NCBI RefSeq assembly: GCF_024055575.1
Contig: NZ_JAMXOE010000002.1
Coordinates: 496,001-560,000, forward strand
Direction: 5' to 3'
Source: Mucilaginibacter flavidus
Lineage (GTDB): Bacteria; Bacteroidota; Bacteroidia; Sphingobacteriales; Sphingobacteriaceae
Length of the DNA: 64,000 bases
Part shown: one piece after another, positions 25,500 through 36,032 of the stretch
Layout: each line of letters starts with the position of its first letter
Position numbering within the stretch: position 1 is the first letter of the stretch
Translations under genes and position numbers: made by a program
Notes under the pieces: model-generated
What the model saw: only the letters and a program-made list of their open reading frames with translations
What the model was told of the DNA's origin: nothing
Databases searched by the model: none

Positions 25500-27833
25500 T
25501 CAATACTGAGTTACAGCCTTCCCATTATTGCTAACCAGAAATAGGCGGGTTGCACTCGCTTTTACTTCCACTTTTGGCCATTTCAGGAATGCTGTGTAAC
25601 CCAGTTGCTTTTTAGAATCTGCTGTAGTTTCTGCAAAAATTGAAATATTCGCATCATACCTCGTCGGGTTTGTGATGGAGATAACAAGCCCCTCTCTGGT
25701 TCGCTTTACTATCCTGGATTCAACAGCGTCGAAGACATAAATTTCATCCCTGTCTGTTTGCAGATATACGCCAGGGATCTCCATCGCCATTAATATGCCA
25801 TTGGTTTCCGTCCAGGAATTCCGGGTATTAATAAAATTGCCAACGCTACCCTTACCCTCTGCATCACTGGGCTGAATCCTTTCCATAGAGGACCCTACTA
25901 AATTGTTTGTGGTAATATGATCCGGAGGCATATTGACTGCTTCGGCCTGCGCGTGCTGAATATCCCGTATCAAAGCGGCATAAGGCGTATTTCCGGTAGC
26001 CCGATAGAGCTTAAAGAGGTAATCTCCTGACGAAGTGCAAATACCGGGAGCGGCATGTTTATTCTGAATACTCGCCCACACAGCTCCCGCCATATTACAC
26101 CCCAGTTTTCCAATCTGGCTGTTTGGGGGAAATACAGGATCGTACGAAAGGGTCCAGGTGGCACAAAGAGCAGCCTGTACTTCCGCCTTTTGCAACCATG
26201 CCTTATCAGCCGTATAATAATACAATGCCATCAATGATTCCAGAAAACCAAAAGCCGATTCTGAATTAGCATCCATCGATATATCGCCACAATCGCCACC
26301 CGTAAGCCCCTGCCCGACCACGTCCCGGCTATAGTAGAAATTGGCAGCATCTTTGGCAACCTGCAACCATTCCGGCTGTTTGAAATAATCGGAAGCAATG
26401 GCTAATCCGGCTGGTGCGATAGCGCCTGCCGTAGAATTAAATACAGCGATCTCGCCGGTTTCAGGTGCTATGTATTGGCCAAACTCTCCATGTGCTTTCC
26501 ATGTATGCGCAAAAGCTTCCGCCAACCGTTTTGCCGCAGTTTCCCATTCGGGTTTTATCATATTGCCATATCCCTGTGCCTTAAAAAGCATTAAGTGCTT
26601 CATCATCAAAAGCAACGCATCACAATTTTTGCGAACCATAGCCTGCACTACGGGAAAATCAGAATGCATTTTTTCCGGGCGCAGTTCGCCGTCAGCCTTT
26701 ATACCACCGTAAAAATACCCGCTTTTCCCCTGTAGCTTACTCACTACAAAATCGAGTTCTGCGGCCACCCGGTTACGTTCGGTTTCGTTGTTAAGGGCAA
26801 GCATGGGGTAGCTATTCATCATACCGCTAACCCACCCTAACTGAAAATCGTCATTGTTTTCAGGTTTGTAATAGCTACCTGCCGGAACTTTTATAAAATT
26901 ATTACTGCAAATAGAAGTTCCTGCGGCTAGCAATTGACTCATGGGTAGCTGATTGCGGGGATGATTGGACCCTGATAAATCCTTACGTATCCGCATAAAT
27001 TTTTTTAGCAGGTCAGGAATACTTTTAGCATCAAACACATACAATCTCAAGTGCAAGGTCATTTTATCTCCAGCCTTCCAGTTTGGCGCCTGGTCACCAC
27101 TATCGTGGAAGTCTCCAAATCCCGCCGCTAACTTCCGGACAGCGGGCGCTGAAATTTTAAAGCTGCAGCTATCCTGTTTCGGGTTTTCAGCAATAGTGAA
27201 TCCGCTGTTGCCAAACTTTGTTTGTTGTGTGGCAAGCACTATAAAGCCCTTGTTTTCGGCAGGTGAAAAAAAACACATCGCAGGTGTAGCAGCATTCCCC
27301 GTCTGTAACTCAACCAATGATGCCTTATCCGTTTCAACTGACAGCCGTGGATTGTTAGAAATGGTTAGAGGTACACGAGGGTTGTAGTACATGTCCCTGG
27401 TATATGCTGGATTATAGCCGTCTCCGATGGAACGGTACCTGTTACCATTATACATACTTGCAGGCACCATAACATAGTTCTTTCTGCTCCATTCACTGAA
27501 ATCAAACGAAACTGCCGGCGCAGTAGAATAAGATCTCCCTTCTTTCAGTTTAAATTCTGCAGTAATATCTACTACTTCATGATTTACCACCGGGCGCTCA
27601 TTTAATAGTATTTGCCATTGTGCGCCGTCCGTTTGCAAATGGTTTTGTTTAAATTCATATTTTTTGATTTGCCTGGTACCCTTGTACTGTATTGCACTTA
27701 TATGCATACAACCATGCAACTGTTTTAACAGCGTTTGCGCTAATGCAGTTTCACTTACCTGTGCATTTACCTGTTGCAGGGCAGAGGCGCAAATAACAAA
27801 TGCCAAAGCACATTTTATTTTAATCCCGATCAT
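25500..27833 (-). CDS. Large secreted protein of unknown family, probably alpha/alpha toroid
   Basis: This protein has about 777 residues from the ATG at 27833, which follows an AAGGAG sequence by about 12 bases; the longer reading needs a TTG at 27857. A signal peptide ends near VNAQ. The first 300 residues look beta-rich with tyrosine/asparagine motifs (YNGNRYRSIGDGYNPAYTRDMYYN). The middle, about 330-640, is helical with repeated W/Y-rich hairpins (DDFQLGWVSGMMNSYP, GGDCGDISMDANSESAFGF), as in six-hairpin glycosidases or polysaccharide lyases. A beta-sandwich tail follows. I do not recognise the family. It is the last gene of the leftward SusC/SusD operon, so a role on the imported glycan is likely. 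Confidence 0.6.
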   Translation of the reverse strand: MIGIKIKCALAFVICASALQQVNAQVSETALAQTLLKQLHGCMHISAIQYKGTRQIKKYEFKQNHLQTDGAQWQILLNERPVVNHEVVDITAEFKLKEGRSYSTAPAVSFDFSEWSRKNYVMVPASMYNGNRYRSIGDGYNPAYTRDMYYNPRVPLTISNNPRLSVETDKASLVELQTGNAATPAMCFFSPAENKGFIVLATQQTKFGNSGFTIAENPKQDSCSFKISAPAVRKLAAGFGDFHDSGDQAPNWKAGDKMTLHLRLYVFDAKSIPDLLKKFMRIRKDLSGSNHPRNQLPMSQLLAAGTSICSNNFIKVPAGSYYKPENNDDFQLGWVSGMMNSYPMLALNNETERNRVAAELDFVVSKLQGKSGYFYGGIKADGELRPEKMHSDFPVVQAMVRKNCDALLLMMKHLMLFKAQGYGNMIKPEWETAAKRLAEAFAHTWKAHGEFGQYIAPETGEIAVFNSTAGAIAPAGLAIASDYFKQPEWLQVAKDAANFYYSRDVVGQGLTGGDCGDISMDANSESAFGFLESLMALYYYTADKAWLQKAEVQAALCATWTLSYDPVFPPNSQIGKLGCNMAGAVWASIQNKHAAPGICTSSGDYLFKLYRATGNTPYAALIRDIQHAQAEAVNMPPDHITTNNLVGSSMERIQPSDAEGKGSVGNFINTRNSWTETNGILMAMEIPGVYLQTDRDEIYVFDAVESRIVKRTREGLVISITNPTRYDANISIFAETTADSKKQLGYTAFLKWPKVEVKASATRLFLVSNNGKAVTQY

Positions 27834-28030
27834 TTTAAATTTTTTCTCCTTTTCCAATCACAGAAACAACCAATTCAAACTTTATCGTGTCATTACCACT
27901 ATGTAATGCACTAACCTGGATTTGAGATTTATTATTTGATAAAGTCAGTGGTGGATTCCGTCAAAGTTTTTAGTCACACACTAACCTTATACCGGAAATT
28001 AACTAACCTGTTTCCGTTTAACGTTTTCAC

Positions 28031-30286
28031 TCAATATCCATTTTGGATGTCACGATGCAAGGTTTTCAAATAAATATTTTTCCCGTTTTTTAATTCGAAC
28101 AATTTCCAGGTATTGGTATCTATTTCTTCTAAGTGAAACTGACGGGCGCTATCTGCTAATATTTTTTTAACAGTATAAGTAAAGCTATTGGCTGCTCTTG
28201 CATTTTCCCAGATTTTAATCGCCCGAAAAATTAGATTTTTTTGCAAACAACTTTCTACTGATTTTTCAGATAGATTCATCATGTATGTTACTCCCACTCC
28301 TACTGAAATTGCCTGCAAATTTTCCCATTCCTGTACTGTAGAGTTTGGGCGAAGCGGCGCGGTAATTCCAAAAGTGGCGGGTAAAAAATTTGAAAAACAA
28401 ATATTTCTAATATCCTTTCCTTCAATAGCCCATTTTCTGTCTTTTATCAAATACATATTTTCTCCGCCCCCTACATTCAATACGCTTTGGTAGTGCCATC
28501 CGCCTTCTGCTATTGTTGCTCCCATTACCCGTTGATAGGAAACGCCAAGTTTTGCAGATTGCTCAAAAAATCTTTTGAAAAATCTCTTGAAAGCATAGTT
28601 GCCATGCCCTTGATAAAGAAACCCTTCTTCGCCATCCAAATCAATATAATCCATGCCGTTCACCTTAGAAAGCTGTGCATAATAATCAGCCAATTTATCC
28701 TGCAAAAAAATATCAGGCACTAAACCGCCATAGCAATTGGTTTGCAATTTATACAACGCATCGCCGCTGTTGTGCGCTATTGCATTTGTTTTCCAAAAAC
28801 CTCTCTTTACATTTTGAAGTGTGTAGGGTTTTGTAGCAGTAATTCCTTTATAGTAAATTAATTCGTTTCCTATTTTTATTATATTGGTGGGGTGCCCTTC
28901 CCAGCCACCGTATTCATTCAGGTATTGCTCATTATCAACAATAATGTTAGTATCATTAGCAGTAATGTTATTGCTAAGCTTTGTTTTCAACAAAACACAT
29001 AAGCTATCATTAGGCACGGGGCTTACATCGCTGCTAACATTGCTTTGCAAAAAATTATTGAGGGTATGCAAGCCAAATAAAATTCCACGTTTGTTAGTTT
29101 GATCTGTAAACTCTTTTATAGTAGTTTTTCCAGTAGAAAATGGAATCTTCCAATCAATGTTTCCATGATTGGCACGATTAGGGTAGAACTCGCCCAGGCC
29201 TTCTGCCTGTATGGCTTTAAAACCGAGGCGCTTTGTATAAACTAAGCAACTGTCGTAATTACCATACCATGCTACATCAGGAATGTATCTTGCAGGTTTT
29301 TTTATCCATTTTCCATTCACTTTAGGGTAAGGCAATTTTTCATTCACAACAATATTTTCTAAAACATTCAATGCCAAATCATCAGGGGCTCCCCACAAAG
29401 CAATGGAAGAGCCTATCAAATCTAAATCAGGAATGGCCTGCACTTTTTGATGAACGGGATAGTTTGCCGGCATCAACGGCATTAAAGAAAAATAAATCAT
29501 TTTTTCTACCCGCCTGTCCACGGCATGATACGCTAAACTAATTTGCCCTTTACTATCAATAAAGGCAGTATTACCGTTTAAGATTCTATAGTATTCTTCG
29601 GGGTGCGAAAAAAAAGCAACATCATTGATACCATTACCACCTAAAGTGAACATCTCCCCTTCGTGCAAACCAGCAGGTAACGGGAACCTGGAAACGTCAG
29701 GTGAATGAATGATATATTGACATGGCGAAAAATCGCCGGCTACATTTGCTTTACCGCCTGTAGTGGCATCATTTAGTGCCAAAGCGCCTATTGAAAAGTT
29801 TACGGCTTCGCTTGTATCACGGGCTACTCCGATTATATCGCCAAAAAGATTGGTGATATTAGTATGAAATGGCCCCCATTGAATATCGTCAATATCGTTG
29901 CGCGGAGAAAGTGATTTTAAAGTTAATGTAATGTATTTTTTATTTACAGCTTTAATCAAAACACTTGCTTTAGAGCCATTACTGTATGTAAGCAACAATT
30001 CTCTTTTAGCAAAATTATATCGGGCCGATTGAGGCAAATAATATTTATCTTTTTTAGAACTATATAAACAAAGCAGTGGCGAGGGTTTATCGGTTGGACT
30101 AAATTCCCTGCCTGGCGTTATTCCACCTTTTTTCATACTGGTGATAAATCCCTTTTTATCAATATGAATTTTGAAATAGTTTGTTGATAAATCTAATTGA
30201 CCATAGCATAGCCCTGGTGCTAAACCTATAATGCAGAAAAACTGGGTAACAACTATTTTTAATTGAGTAATGATTTTGGATTGCAT
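28031..30286 (-). CDS. Large secreted protein, putative TIM-barrel glycosidase of unknown family
   Basis: This 751-residue protein has a signal peptide (ending near LCYGQ). The first 250 residues are beta-rich, like the supersandwich domains that precede barrel enzymes. The following region reads as a TIM barrel: ARYIPDVAWYGNYDSCLVY, GFKAIQAEGLGEFYPN, KRGILFGLHTLNNF and NGMDYIDLDGEEGF, where IDLDGEE would supply acidic residues at a strand end. An insertion of about 80 residues in the barrel has a beta-hairpin look (NEQYLNEYGGWEGHPTNIIK). I cannot place it in a GH family; resemblance is to clan GH-D or GH-like barrels only in layout. It lies between SusD and the 25500 gene in the same operon, 294 bases after SusD. 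Confidence 0.6.
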   Translation of the reverse strand: MQSKIITQLKIVVTQFFCIIGLAPGLCYGQLDLSTNYFKIHIDKKGFITSMKKGGITPGREFSPTDKPSPLLCLYSSKKDKYYLPQSARYNFAKRELLLTYSNGSKASVLIKAVNKKYITLTLKSLSPRNDIDDIQWGPFHTNITNLFGDIIGVARDTSEAVNFSIGALALNDATTGGKANVAGDFSPCQYIIHSPDVSRFPLPAGLHEGEMFTLGGNGINDVAFFSHPEEYYRILNGNTAFIDSKGQISLAYHAVDRRVEKMIYFSLMPLMPANYPVHQKVQAIPDLDLIGSSIALWGAPDDLALNVLENIVVNEKLPYPKVNGKWIKKPARYIPDVAWYGNYDSCLVYTKRLGFKAIQAEGLGEFYPNRANHGNIDWKIPFSTGKTTIKEFTDQTNKRGILFGLHTLNNFLQSNVSSDVSPVPNDSLCVLLKTKLSNNITANDTNIIVDNEQYLNEYGGWEGHPTNIIKIGNELIYYKGITATKPYTLQNVKRGFWKTNAIAHNSGDALYKLQTNCYGGLVPDIFLQDKLADYYAQLSKVNGMDYIDLDGEEGFLYQGHGNYAFKRFFKRFFEQSAKLGVSYQRVMGATIAEGGWHYQSVLNVGGGENMYLIKDRKWAIEGKDIRNICFSNFLPATFGITAPLRPNSTVQEWENLQAISVGVGVTYMMNLSEKSVESCLQKNLIFRAIKIWENARAANSFTYTVKKILADSARQFHLEEIDTNTWKLFELKNGKNIYLKTLHRDIQNGY

Positions 30287-30487
30287 ATCAAAATTTGGCG
30301 TTTAAAATAATTGGTGTTAGAATTTTTAAAACTCTTAAAAGGCGAAAGAATAAGTGAAATAAAACGTGTAACTTTTCTTTTATATAAATTAAGCAAGGCT
30401 GATGAATCGCTACTGAATCAATATGTCTTTTTAGATATCAAATAACCAGTATTTAAAATACTCTTTAACACAATAAAAGATGAAATA

Positions 30488-30537
30488 ACCCGGAACAGAT
30501 CTTACCTAATTATAAGCTGCTCCGGGTATTCTTTTTA
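30488..30537. terminator. Hairpin between SusD and downstream enzyme genes
   Basis: ACCCGGA and TCCGGGT pair, with extra CAG/CTG pairs inside, around a long AT-rich loop. It is followed by TTATTTCATCTTTT on the minus strand and ATTCTTTTTAATT on the plus strand. It probably attenuates leftward readthrough from SusC/SusD into the enzyme genes or stabilises the SusCD message. Confidence 0.5.
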
Positions 30538-30580
30538 ATTGTTTATTAGCATTTTGGGATATATTAAATTTATTATAAAT

Positions 30581-32425
30581 CTATTGAATTACAGGGTTAA
30601 AAGATCCATTGTCCCAACCTTGATTTTGTTGTAGATTTTTATTTTGTAATATGTATTGAGGATCAATAGGACCAAAGTAATAAGAATCAGGAATTTGAAT
30701 CTGATTGGTTGAACTCAAGTCTATAGGTTCATATACATATTTAGTTATTGCTTTTAGAAAGCCATCGCGATCAAAAGAAGCGGGTGAGGTTACGATAATA
30801 TTAGAAAGCTGGAATGCTATTGCGCTATTGCTTTGAGTAATATCAACGCCATATTGGGTGGATGCAACTGCCTTGTTTAAGTAAGGGCCGTAAGCATGCA
30901 GCGTACCAAGACTATTCAGGACACTAAACATTCGCCTTCTCCGCAAATCCCAGAATCGTTTCCCTTCAAAGGCGAATTCTATTTCTCTTTCTTTCATAAC
31001 GGCATTCAACGTGCTTTGGTAATCTGTACCGACAGATGCTGCCAATCCGTAATTACCCGAACCAATATCTATATGCGCCCTTTTGCGAATTTGAATGATG
31101 TAGTTTTTGGCCTCCCCTGAATGACCTGTCTCGTTTGCAGCCTCAGCCAGGTTCAGCAGCACTTCAGCGTACCTGATAATAGGCCAATCGAAAGCCTGAT
31201 GGTTCCACCCTACTGCCCCCAACGTAGTATCTATACCTTTTCTGCAATAAAATCCGGTAATATTATAATTAGCGGTAGCCTTGTACGCATCGTCACCTGC
31301 AATTCCGTTAAATATCCATTGAACCCGGGGTGTAATGTCTGCAAAATCGTACCTGGCTCCGTTGTAAACAATTGCGGTATAAAAACGCGGATCCCTATTC
31401 TTCCAAAATTCTGTGGGATCGTACCCTGAATTTGGATCTGAGATATCCATTCCGTTTTTCATAGGATATTCTTTCACCATTTCCCAGGTAGGGTCGCACG
31501 AACCGGCCGCACCTGAGGTTTCTGTCAGAGGTCGCTGCCCTTGTTGAAAACCGTTGGTTTTTTCGGGATAATGATAGCGTAAGCTTAAAATCATTTCCTT
31601 AGCAGCACCGGCTTTATCATACCACATATTTTCATTGGTTTTTAATGTATTATCGGTGTATAAACCGAATCCATCGGCATCCAATTCGGTTTTAGCGGAA
31701 GCCAGCGCGCTGTATGCATCGTTCCAATAGCCGGCGTTTGGTGTTTTGCAAAATAATGGGCTCGCTTTTAGTAACAGCGCTTCGCCCTTAACTGCCATTG
31801 CAGCACCTTTGGTAACCCGACCGGTGTTATCTGCATCATAAGAAACCGGCAGTAAATTAATGGCGCTGTCTAGTTGTTTGTTGATAAACTCAAAGCATTC
31901 AAGAGAGCTATTTCTCTTCACCAGTAAAGTGTTAATATCAGCCGTTGGATCCTGAACGGTTGTAATAATAGGAACGCCGCCTAATACTTTCACCATTCTA
32001 TAATACAGATAAGCCCGAAAAAAGTATGCTTGTCCTTTCAGACTTTGGTAGTCAGTAGCGGATAAAACCGATTTGCTTTTATCGATATTGGCAAAAAAGT
32101 TATTAATAGAACGTACTGAACTCCAATCCCAAACCCTGTCAGGGTAACCGGTTTGAGTTGTATATTTGCCTGTAAGAAAGAAATTAAGTGCATTTCCTCC
32201 CGACCCGCCAGAGAAAGCCTCGGCGGAGATCTCCTCATTCCGGTTCCATGAAGGGAGGGTGTTATAAAAATTCGTTACGTATCCTTTTATAAAATCAGGA
32301 TTTCCCCACTCCTGTTCGGGGGTAATCGGGCCTCCGGGATGATTAACATCAAATACTTTTTTACAAGACATTGAAAGCACAATCAATCCCAATAAAACCA
32401 ATGATTTATTGAATTTAATTTTCAT
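30581..32425 (-). CDS. SusD/RagB family glycan-binding lipoprotein (pair 1)
   Basis: This 614-residue outer-membrane lipoprotein begins with a signal ending SMSCKKVFD, giving a lipobox cysteine near residue 21. It has the RagB/SusD TPR-like organisation: SSVRSINNFFANI, GQAYFFRAYLYYRMVKVLGGVPI, and near the end EREIEFAFEGKRFWDLRR, the most recognisable SusD signature. It would cap the SusC barrel and bind the oligosaccharide at the cell surface. Its ATG lies 20 bases after the SusC stop, the usual arrangement, so the pair is co-transcribed. It belongs to the classical PF07980-type group, unlike the other two SusD proteins here. Confidence 0.95.
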   Translation of the reverse strand: MKIKFNKSLVLLGLIVLSMSCKKVFDVNHPGGPITPEQEWGNPDFIKGYVTNFYNTLPSWNRNEEISAEAFSGGSGGNALNFFLTGKYTTQTGYPDRVWDWSSVRSINNFFANIDKSKSVLSATDYQSLKGQAYFFRAYLYYRMVKVLGGVPIITTVQDPTADINTLLVKRNSSLECFEFINKQLDSAINLLPVSYDADNTGRVTKGAAMAVKGEALLLKASPLFCKTPNAGYWNDAYSALASAKTELDADGFGLYTDNTLKTNENMWYDKAGAAKEMILSLRYHYPEKTNGFQQGQRPLTETSGAAGSCDPTWEMVKEYPMKNGMDISDPNSGYDPTEFWKNRDPRFYTAIVYNGARYDFADITPRVQWIFNGIAGDDAYKATANYNITGFYCRKGIDTTLGAVGWNHQAFDWPIIRYAEVLLNLAEAANETGHSGEAKNYIIQIRKRAHIDIGSGNYGLAASVGTDYQSTLNAVMKEREIEFAFEGKRFWDLRRRRMFSVLNSLGTLHAYGPYLNKAVASTQYGVDITQSNSAIAFQLSNIIVTSPASFDRDGFLKAITKYVYEPIDLSSTNQIQIPDSYYFGPIDPQYILQNKNLQQNQGWDNGSFNPVIQ

Positions 32426-32445
32426 ACTGTAATATTTTATTTTTT

Positions 32446-35400
32446 TTAAAATGTCGCATTTAATCCAAAAGTGAATCCCTTTAATATGGGATACGTTCTA
32501 AAATCGCCACCCAGCTCAGGATCCCAGTCTTTAGTATGGTTCCATTCATACAGATTCTCGCCGCTGAAATAGAATTTAACAGCCTTAACGGTTGAGTTCT
32601 TTAACCATTTAGATGGTAAATTATAATCGACAATAAGGGATTTCAACCTCAGGAAGGCACCATTTTTCAACCAAAAAGTCGAGCTTTCCTGGCTGTTGTC
32701 TGTACCTTGCCAATCATTCATAATTGCACTTGGCATTGTGGCCGTGGCTGCTGTTTGAGGCGTCCATGCGTTTTTCCAAATTGTTAAATTATCGTTGCCG
32801 GGCAATGGCCGCCTGTAATAAACATCAGTAGGCATAATTTGATATTTTGCAAGGCCTGAGAATATGCCTGTAACATTAACTCCGTGCCAGCCAAAAGTTA
32901 AGTTAAACCCGTAGTTGATCCTCGGTGTTCCATTTAATGAAATACGCTGCTGATCGTTTCCGTCAATTTTCCCATCAGGGCCGTCAGCACCCAATGCGCC
33001 CCGTATGTCCTGGTACATTAACATCCCGGGTTGCGGCTTATTACCAAAAATGGTAAAATTAGCCCCATGCGTTTGTAAAATATTATTGACGTCGGCCTGT
33101 GTTCTTATAATCCCTTCAGACACATAGCCATATATTACACCATTTATAGGTTTGCCAATTACATTCTGGTAATCACGAACCGAAGCGGCCTGGTCATATT
33201 TTAAATACTGGTTAGATGATACCGCCCAATTTGCAGCTACACGGTAAAAAAAGTCTCCGACATGGTTTTCATGGCTTAATGATAATTCCACACCTTTTGC
33301 CGATGCAATACCATAATTAACAGCGGGCAGGCTGGCTCCAACCGTACTTGGAACTGAGGCATTACGTTGCCCGAGTATATCACTCGTTTTTTTATACCAT
33401 ACATCTACCGAGCCACTAAGTAATTTCTTGAGTATTCCAAAATCCAACCCTAGGTTATAGTTCTTATTCTTTTCCCAGGTAATATTGGGGTTAATTGTAG
33501 AACCCAATGTTGTAGATATAGGTAAGGATGACCCAAGGTACACCCCTGAACTTGAATTAAAATTATAAGTTTGTTGCCATTGCCATGGGGCCGTGTTGTC
33601 TGTACCTGTTATACCAAATGAGAAGCGCAGTTTCAGGAAATCAACATAGCGTGCGTAATTAGCAAAGAAAGATTCTTTGGAGATATTCCATGCCGCTGAA
33701 ACAGCCGGGAAATACCCCCATCTTTTATTGGACGGAAAAACATATGAACCATCAGCTCTAAAAGTAAAACCTATCATATATTTTGAAGCATAATTATAAT
33801 CTACCCTTCCAAGATAAGAGGCAAATCCTGTTGGTTGATTTTCGTCTCCCCTGATGTACCAGTCAGTGCTTTGTGACGATCCACCGTTAATTTGCTGATA
33901 ATCGGGATTACTGTAATTATCATCCCAGATAGTTGAATAATGCCCCCGGAACGCTGATTGCTCATATCCGGCAAAGGCAGAAATATTGTGCAGCCCAAAT
34001 GAACGCTCATAGTTAAGCATTAAATCAAGTTGATAATTGGAGGATTGACCGTAGGATTCCTGTAATTCTGTGGGTGCTCCAATTCCCGAAATCTGGGCCT
34101 GGTCCAATATTTTATATCCGCCCGACCTGTTAAAATCCAATTTATCGGTAACAATATGGTTATTAGTTCCGGCTGTTTGAAAATAATAAATAGAAGGAGC
34201 ATTACGCCATGCCTTTGTATAACTGTTTGTTGTATTATAGGCAAACGTACCTTTGGCAGATAGTCCTTCTATCCCCGGGATCTGATATTTTAATTGAAAA
34301 GATGGGCTAATGTTATTATTGGTTGGCCTTGTATAGCCTCCATTTCCTTTTGCAAGATTGGCGGTATTTGTGTTATCAAAATTACCAACAGGAAGGCCAT
34401 TAATAAACGATGGCCTCCCGGGAGTTACCATTAGAAGCCTGTTATAGATATTTGACAAATTAAAGTCTCCATAATCATAAGCCCAAAAAGGACGATCCCC
34501 GTTATCCCATTCCGTCAGGATGTTCAAGTTAAAGCTTATACGGTTTGAAATCTGGCCATCTAATTTTGCTGATAAATTGTATTTATTAAAAGAATTAGAT
34601 GTAGCTCCTTCCTGTTTGATATAGCCGGCTGATACATAGTATTTAGTTGTATTTGTCCCCCCGCTTACCGCTAAATTATGCGAAGTGTTCCATGGATTTC
34701 TCCAGGTATCTTTTAACCAGTCGTATGAATGTGTTTTAAAATATGTTAATTCATCCGGGGTGTAATAACTCGGATCTGTTGCCGGCAAGCCTTTTTGTTC
34801 AAACACCTGGTTTGCAAAAGTATATGCATCAAATGCATTCATCCTTCGCGGCGTTATTTCACGCGTGTTTCGGGTGTACGAACCATTGTAAGAAATATAA
34901 GTTTGGTTAGCTACACCATGTTTAGTTGTTACCAGGATAACGCCATTACCGCCTCTTACCCCGTAGATTGCCGTTGACGCAGCATCTTTTAATATGCTGA
35001 TATTATCAATATCAGCCGGATTAATTTGGGAAAACGTAGCAGCATTTCTTACAAAGCCATCAATTACATACAATGGGTCCGATCCTCCCTGCCAGGTTGA
35101 AGTTTCTCTGATTTTAATGTTAGCGCTAGCACCGGGATAGTTACCCTGTGTAGTTACAGTCATGCCTGCCGCCAGGCCCTGTAGTAAGTTTGCCGGTGAT
35201 GTTGTAGGCCGGTCGCTTAACGATTCGGATTTAATTACTCCTACGGCACCGGTAAGGTTTTCTTTCTTTTGGGTACCATATCCTACCACTACAATTTCGG
35301 TGAGAACCGAAGGCGCGGCTACCAACTTTATGACACCAATATCCTCTTTTACAGAAATCTCACGGGTAACATAGCCTACGAATGAAACCATTAAAATGGC

Positions 35401-35943
35401 ATCATCCGGCACATTCTTAATTTCAAATTCACCTTGGGCATTTGTTATAACCCCCAGGTTGGTACCTTTAACTTTTACAGAAGCACCAGGCAAAAATTTC
35501 CCCTTGTCATCAACAACTGTACCTTTTATGTTAATTGGCGGTTTCGGCTGTTCGGGAGGAGGAATGACCAATTGAGGTTGAACTGCACTTTTTATAACAA
35601 TTATTTTTCCGGCAAAACTGTAGGTTAATGATTGATTATTTAAAATCTGGTCAAGAAGCGGTTTTAGTTCTCCATCCTTTACATCAATAGTGATTGCGTG
35701 TGTATGTTTTAAAAGCGCACTTTCATAAAAGAAAGTGTAGCCGCTTTGCTTCCTTATTTTTTTCAGGACTTTCTCAAGCGGGGCATTTTTTTCGGACAAG
35801 GTTATTTTTTGAGCATAAACTGTAGCATTTACCTGCAGTGAGGTGGCTATAATTAACAATAAAATAATCTTCATAATGCGGAGATATTTGCGATACAAAA
35901 ACACAGGGTCATGACATTTTTTATCATGTAAATAAAATTTCAT
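32446..35943 (-). CDS. SusC family TonB-dependent transporter with STN signalling domain
   Basis: This protein has about 1165 residues from the ATG at 35943; the frame extends to a GTG at 35988, which I consider less likely. A signal segment ending ATVYAQ is followed by an STN domain (EKNAPLEKVLKKIRKQSGY), a carboxypeptidase-D-like beta domain (IKGTVVDDKGKFLPGASV), a plug (IVVVGYGTQKKENLTGAV) and a 22-strand barrel ending GLNATF. It imports large oligosaccharides using TonB energy. The STN domain talks to a FecR-type anti-sigma factor, and the FecR and ECF sigma genes lie directly upstream on the same strand. The leader between FecR and this gene contains hairpins, one of which reads as a rightward terminator. 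Confidence 0.95.
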   Translation of the reverse strand: MKFYLHDKKCHDPVFLYRKYLRIMKIILLLIIATSLQVNATVYAQKITLSEKNAPLEKVLKKIRKQSGYTFFYESALLKHTHAITIDVKDGELKPLLDQILNNQSLTYSFAGKIIVIKSAVQPQLVIPPPEQPKPPINIKGTVVDDKGKFLPGASVKVKGTNLGVITNAQGEFEIKNVPDDAILMVSFVGYVTREISVKEDIGVIKLVAAPSVLTEIVVVGYGTQKKENLTGAVGVIKSESLSDRPTTSPANLLQGLAAGMTVTTQGNYPGASANIKIRETSTWQGGSDPLYVIDGFVRNAATFSQINPADIDNISILKDAASTAIYGVRGGNGVILVTTKHGVANQTYISYNGSYTRNTREITPRRMNAFDAYTFANQVFEQKGLPATDPSYYTPDELTYFKTHSYDWLKDTWRNPWNTSHNLAVSGGTNTTKYYVSAGYIKQEGATSNSFNKYNLSAKLDGQISNRISFNLNILTEWDNGDRPFWAYDYGDFNLSNIYNRLLMVTPGRPSFINGLPVGNFDNTNTANLAKGNGGYTRPTNNNISPSFQLKYQIPGIEGLSAKGTFAYNTTNSYTKAWRNAPSIYYFQTAGTNNHIVTDKLDFNRSGGYKILDQAQISGIGAPTELQESYGQSSNYQLDLMLNYERSFGLHNISAFAGYEQSAFRGHYSTIWDDNYSNPDYQQINGGSSQSTDWYIRGDENQPTGFASYLGRVDYNYASKYMIGFTFRADGSYVFPSNKRWGYFPAVSAAWNISKESFFANYARYVDFLKLRFSFGITGTDNTAPWQWQQTYNFNSSSGVYLGSSLPISTTLGSTINPNITWEKNKNYNLGLDFGILKKLLSGSVDVWYKKTSDILGQRNASVPSTVGASLPAVNYGIASAKGVELSLSHENHVGDFFYRVAANWAVSSNQYLKYDQAASVRDYQNVIGKPINGVIYGYVSEGIIRTQADVNNILQTHGANFTIFGNKPQPGMLMYQDIRGALGADGPDGKIDGNDQQRISLNGTPRINYGFNLTFGWHGVNVTGIFSGLAKYQIMPTDVYYRRPLPGNDNLTIWKNAWTPQTAATATMPSAIMNDWQGTDNSQESSTFWLKNGAFLRLKSLIVDYNLPSKWLKNSTVKAVKFYFSGENLYEWNHTKDWDPELGGDFRTYPILKGFTFGLNATF

Positions 35944-36032
35944 ACATTTAAACTGTTTTGGGTTGATAAATTCGATGAATTGAGTCACATTTCTAAAAAT
36001 CTCAATTCAAAACCTTCTGCGTGAGCAGACTA

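Noticed and set aside
30336..30348. TAAAAGGCGAAAG matching part of 80-bp element copy 2
   Set aside because: The 13-base match does not extend on either side and lacks the CGCTTAATAA core and the TTTATTTG end, so it is probably chance.
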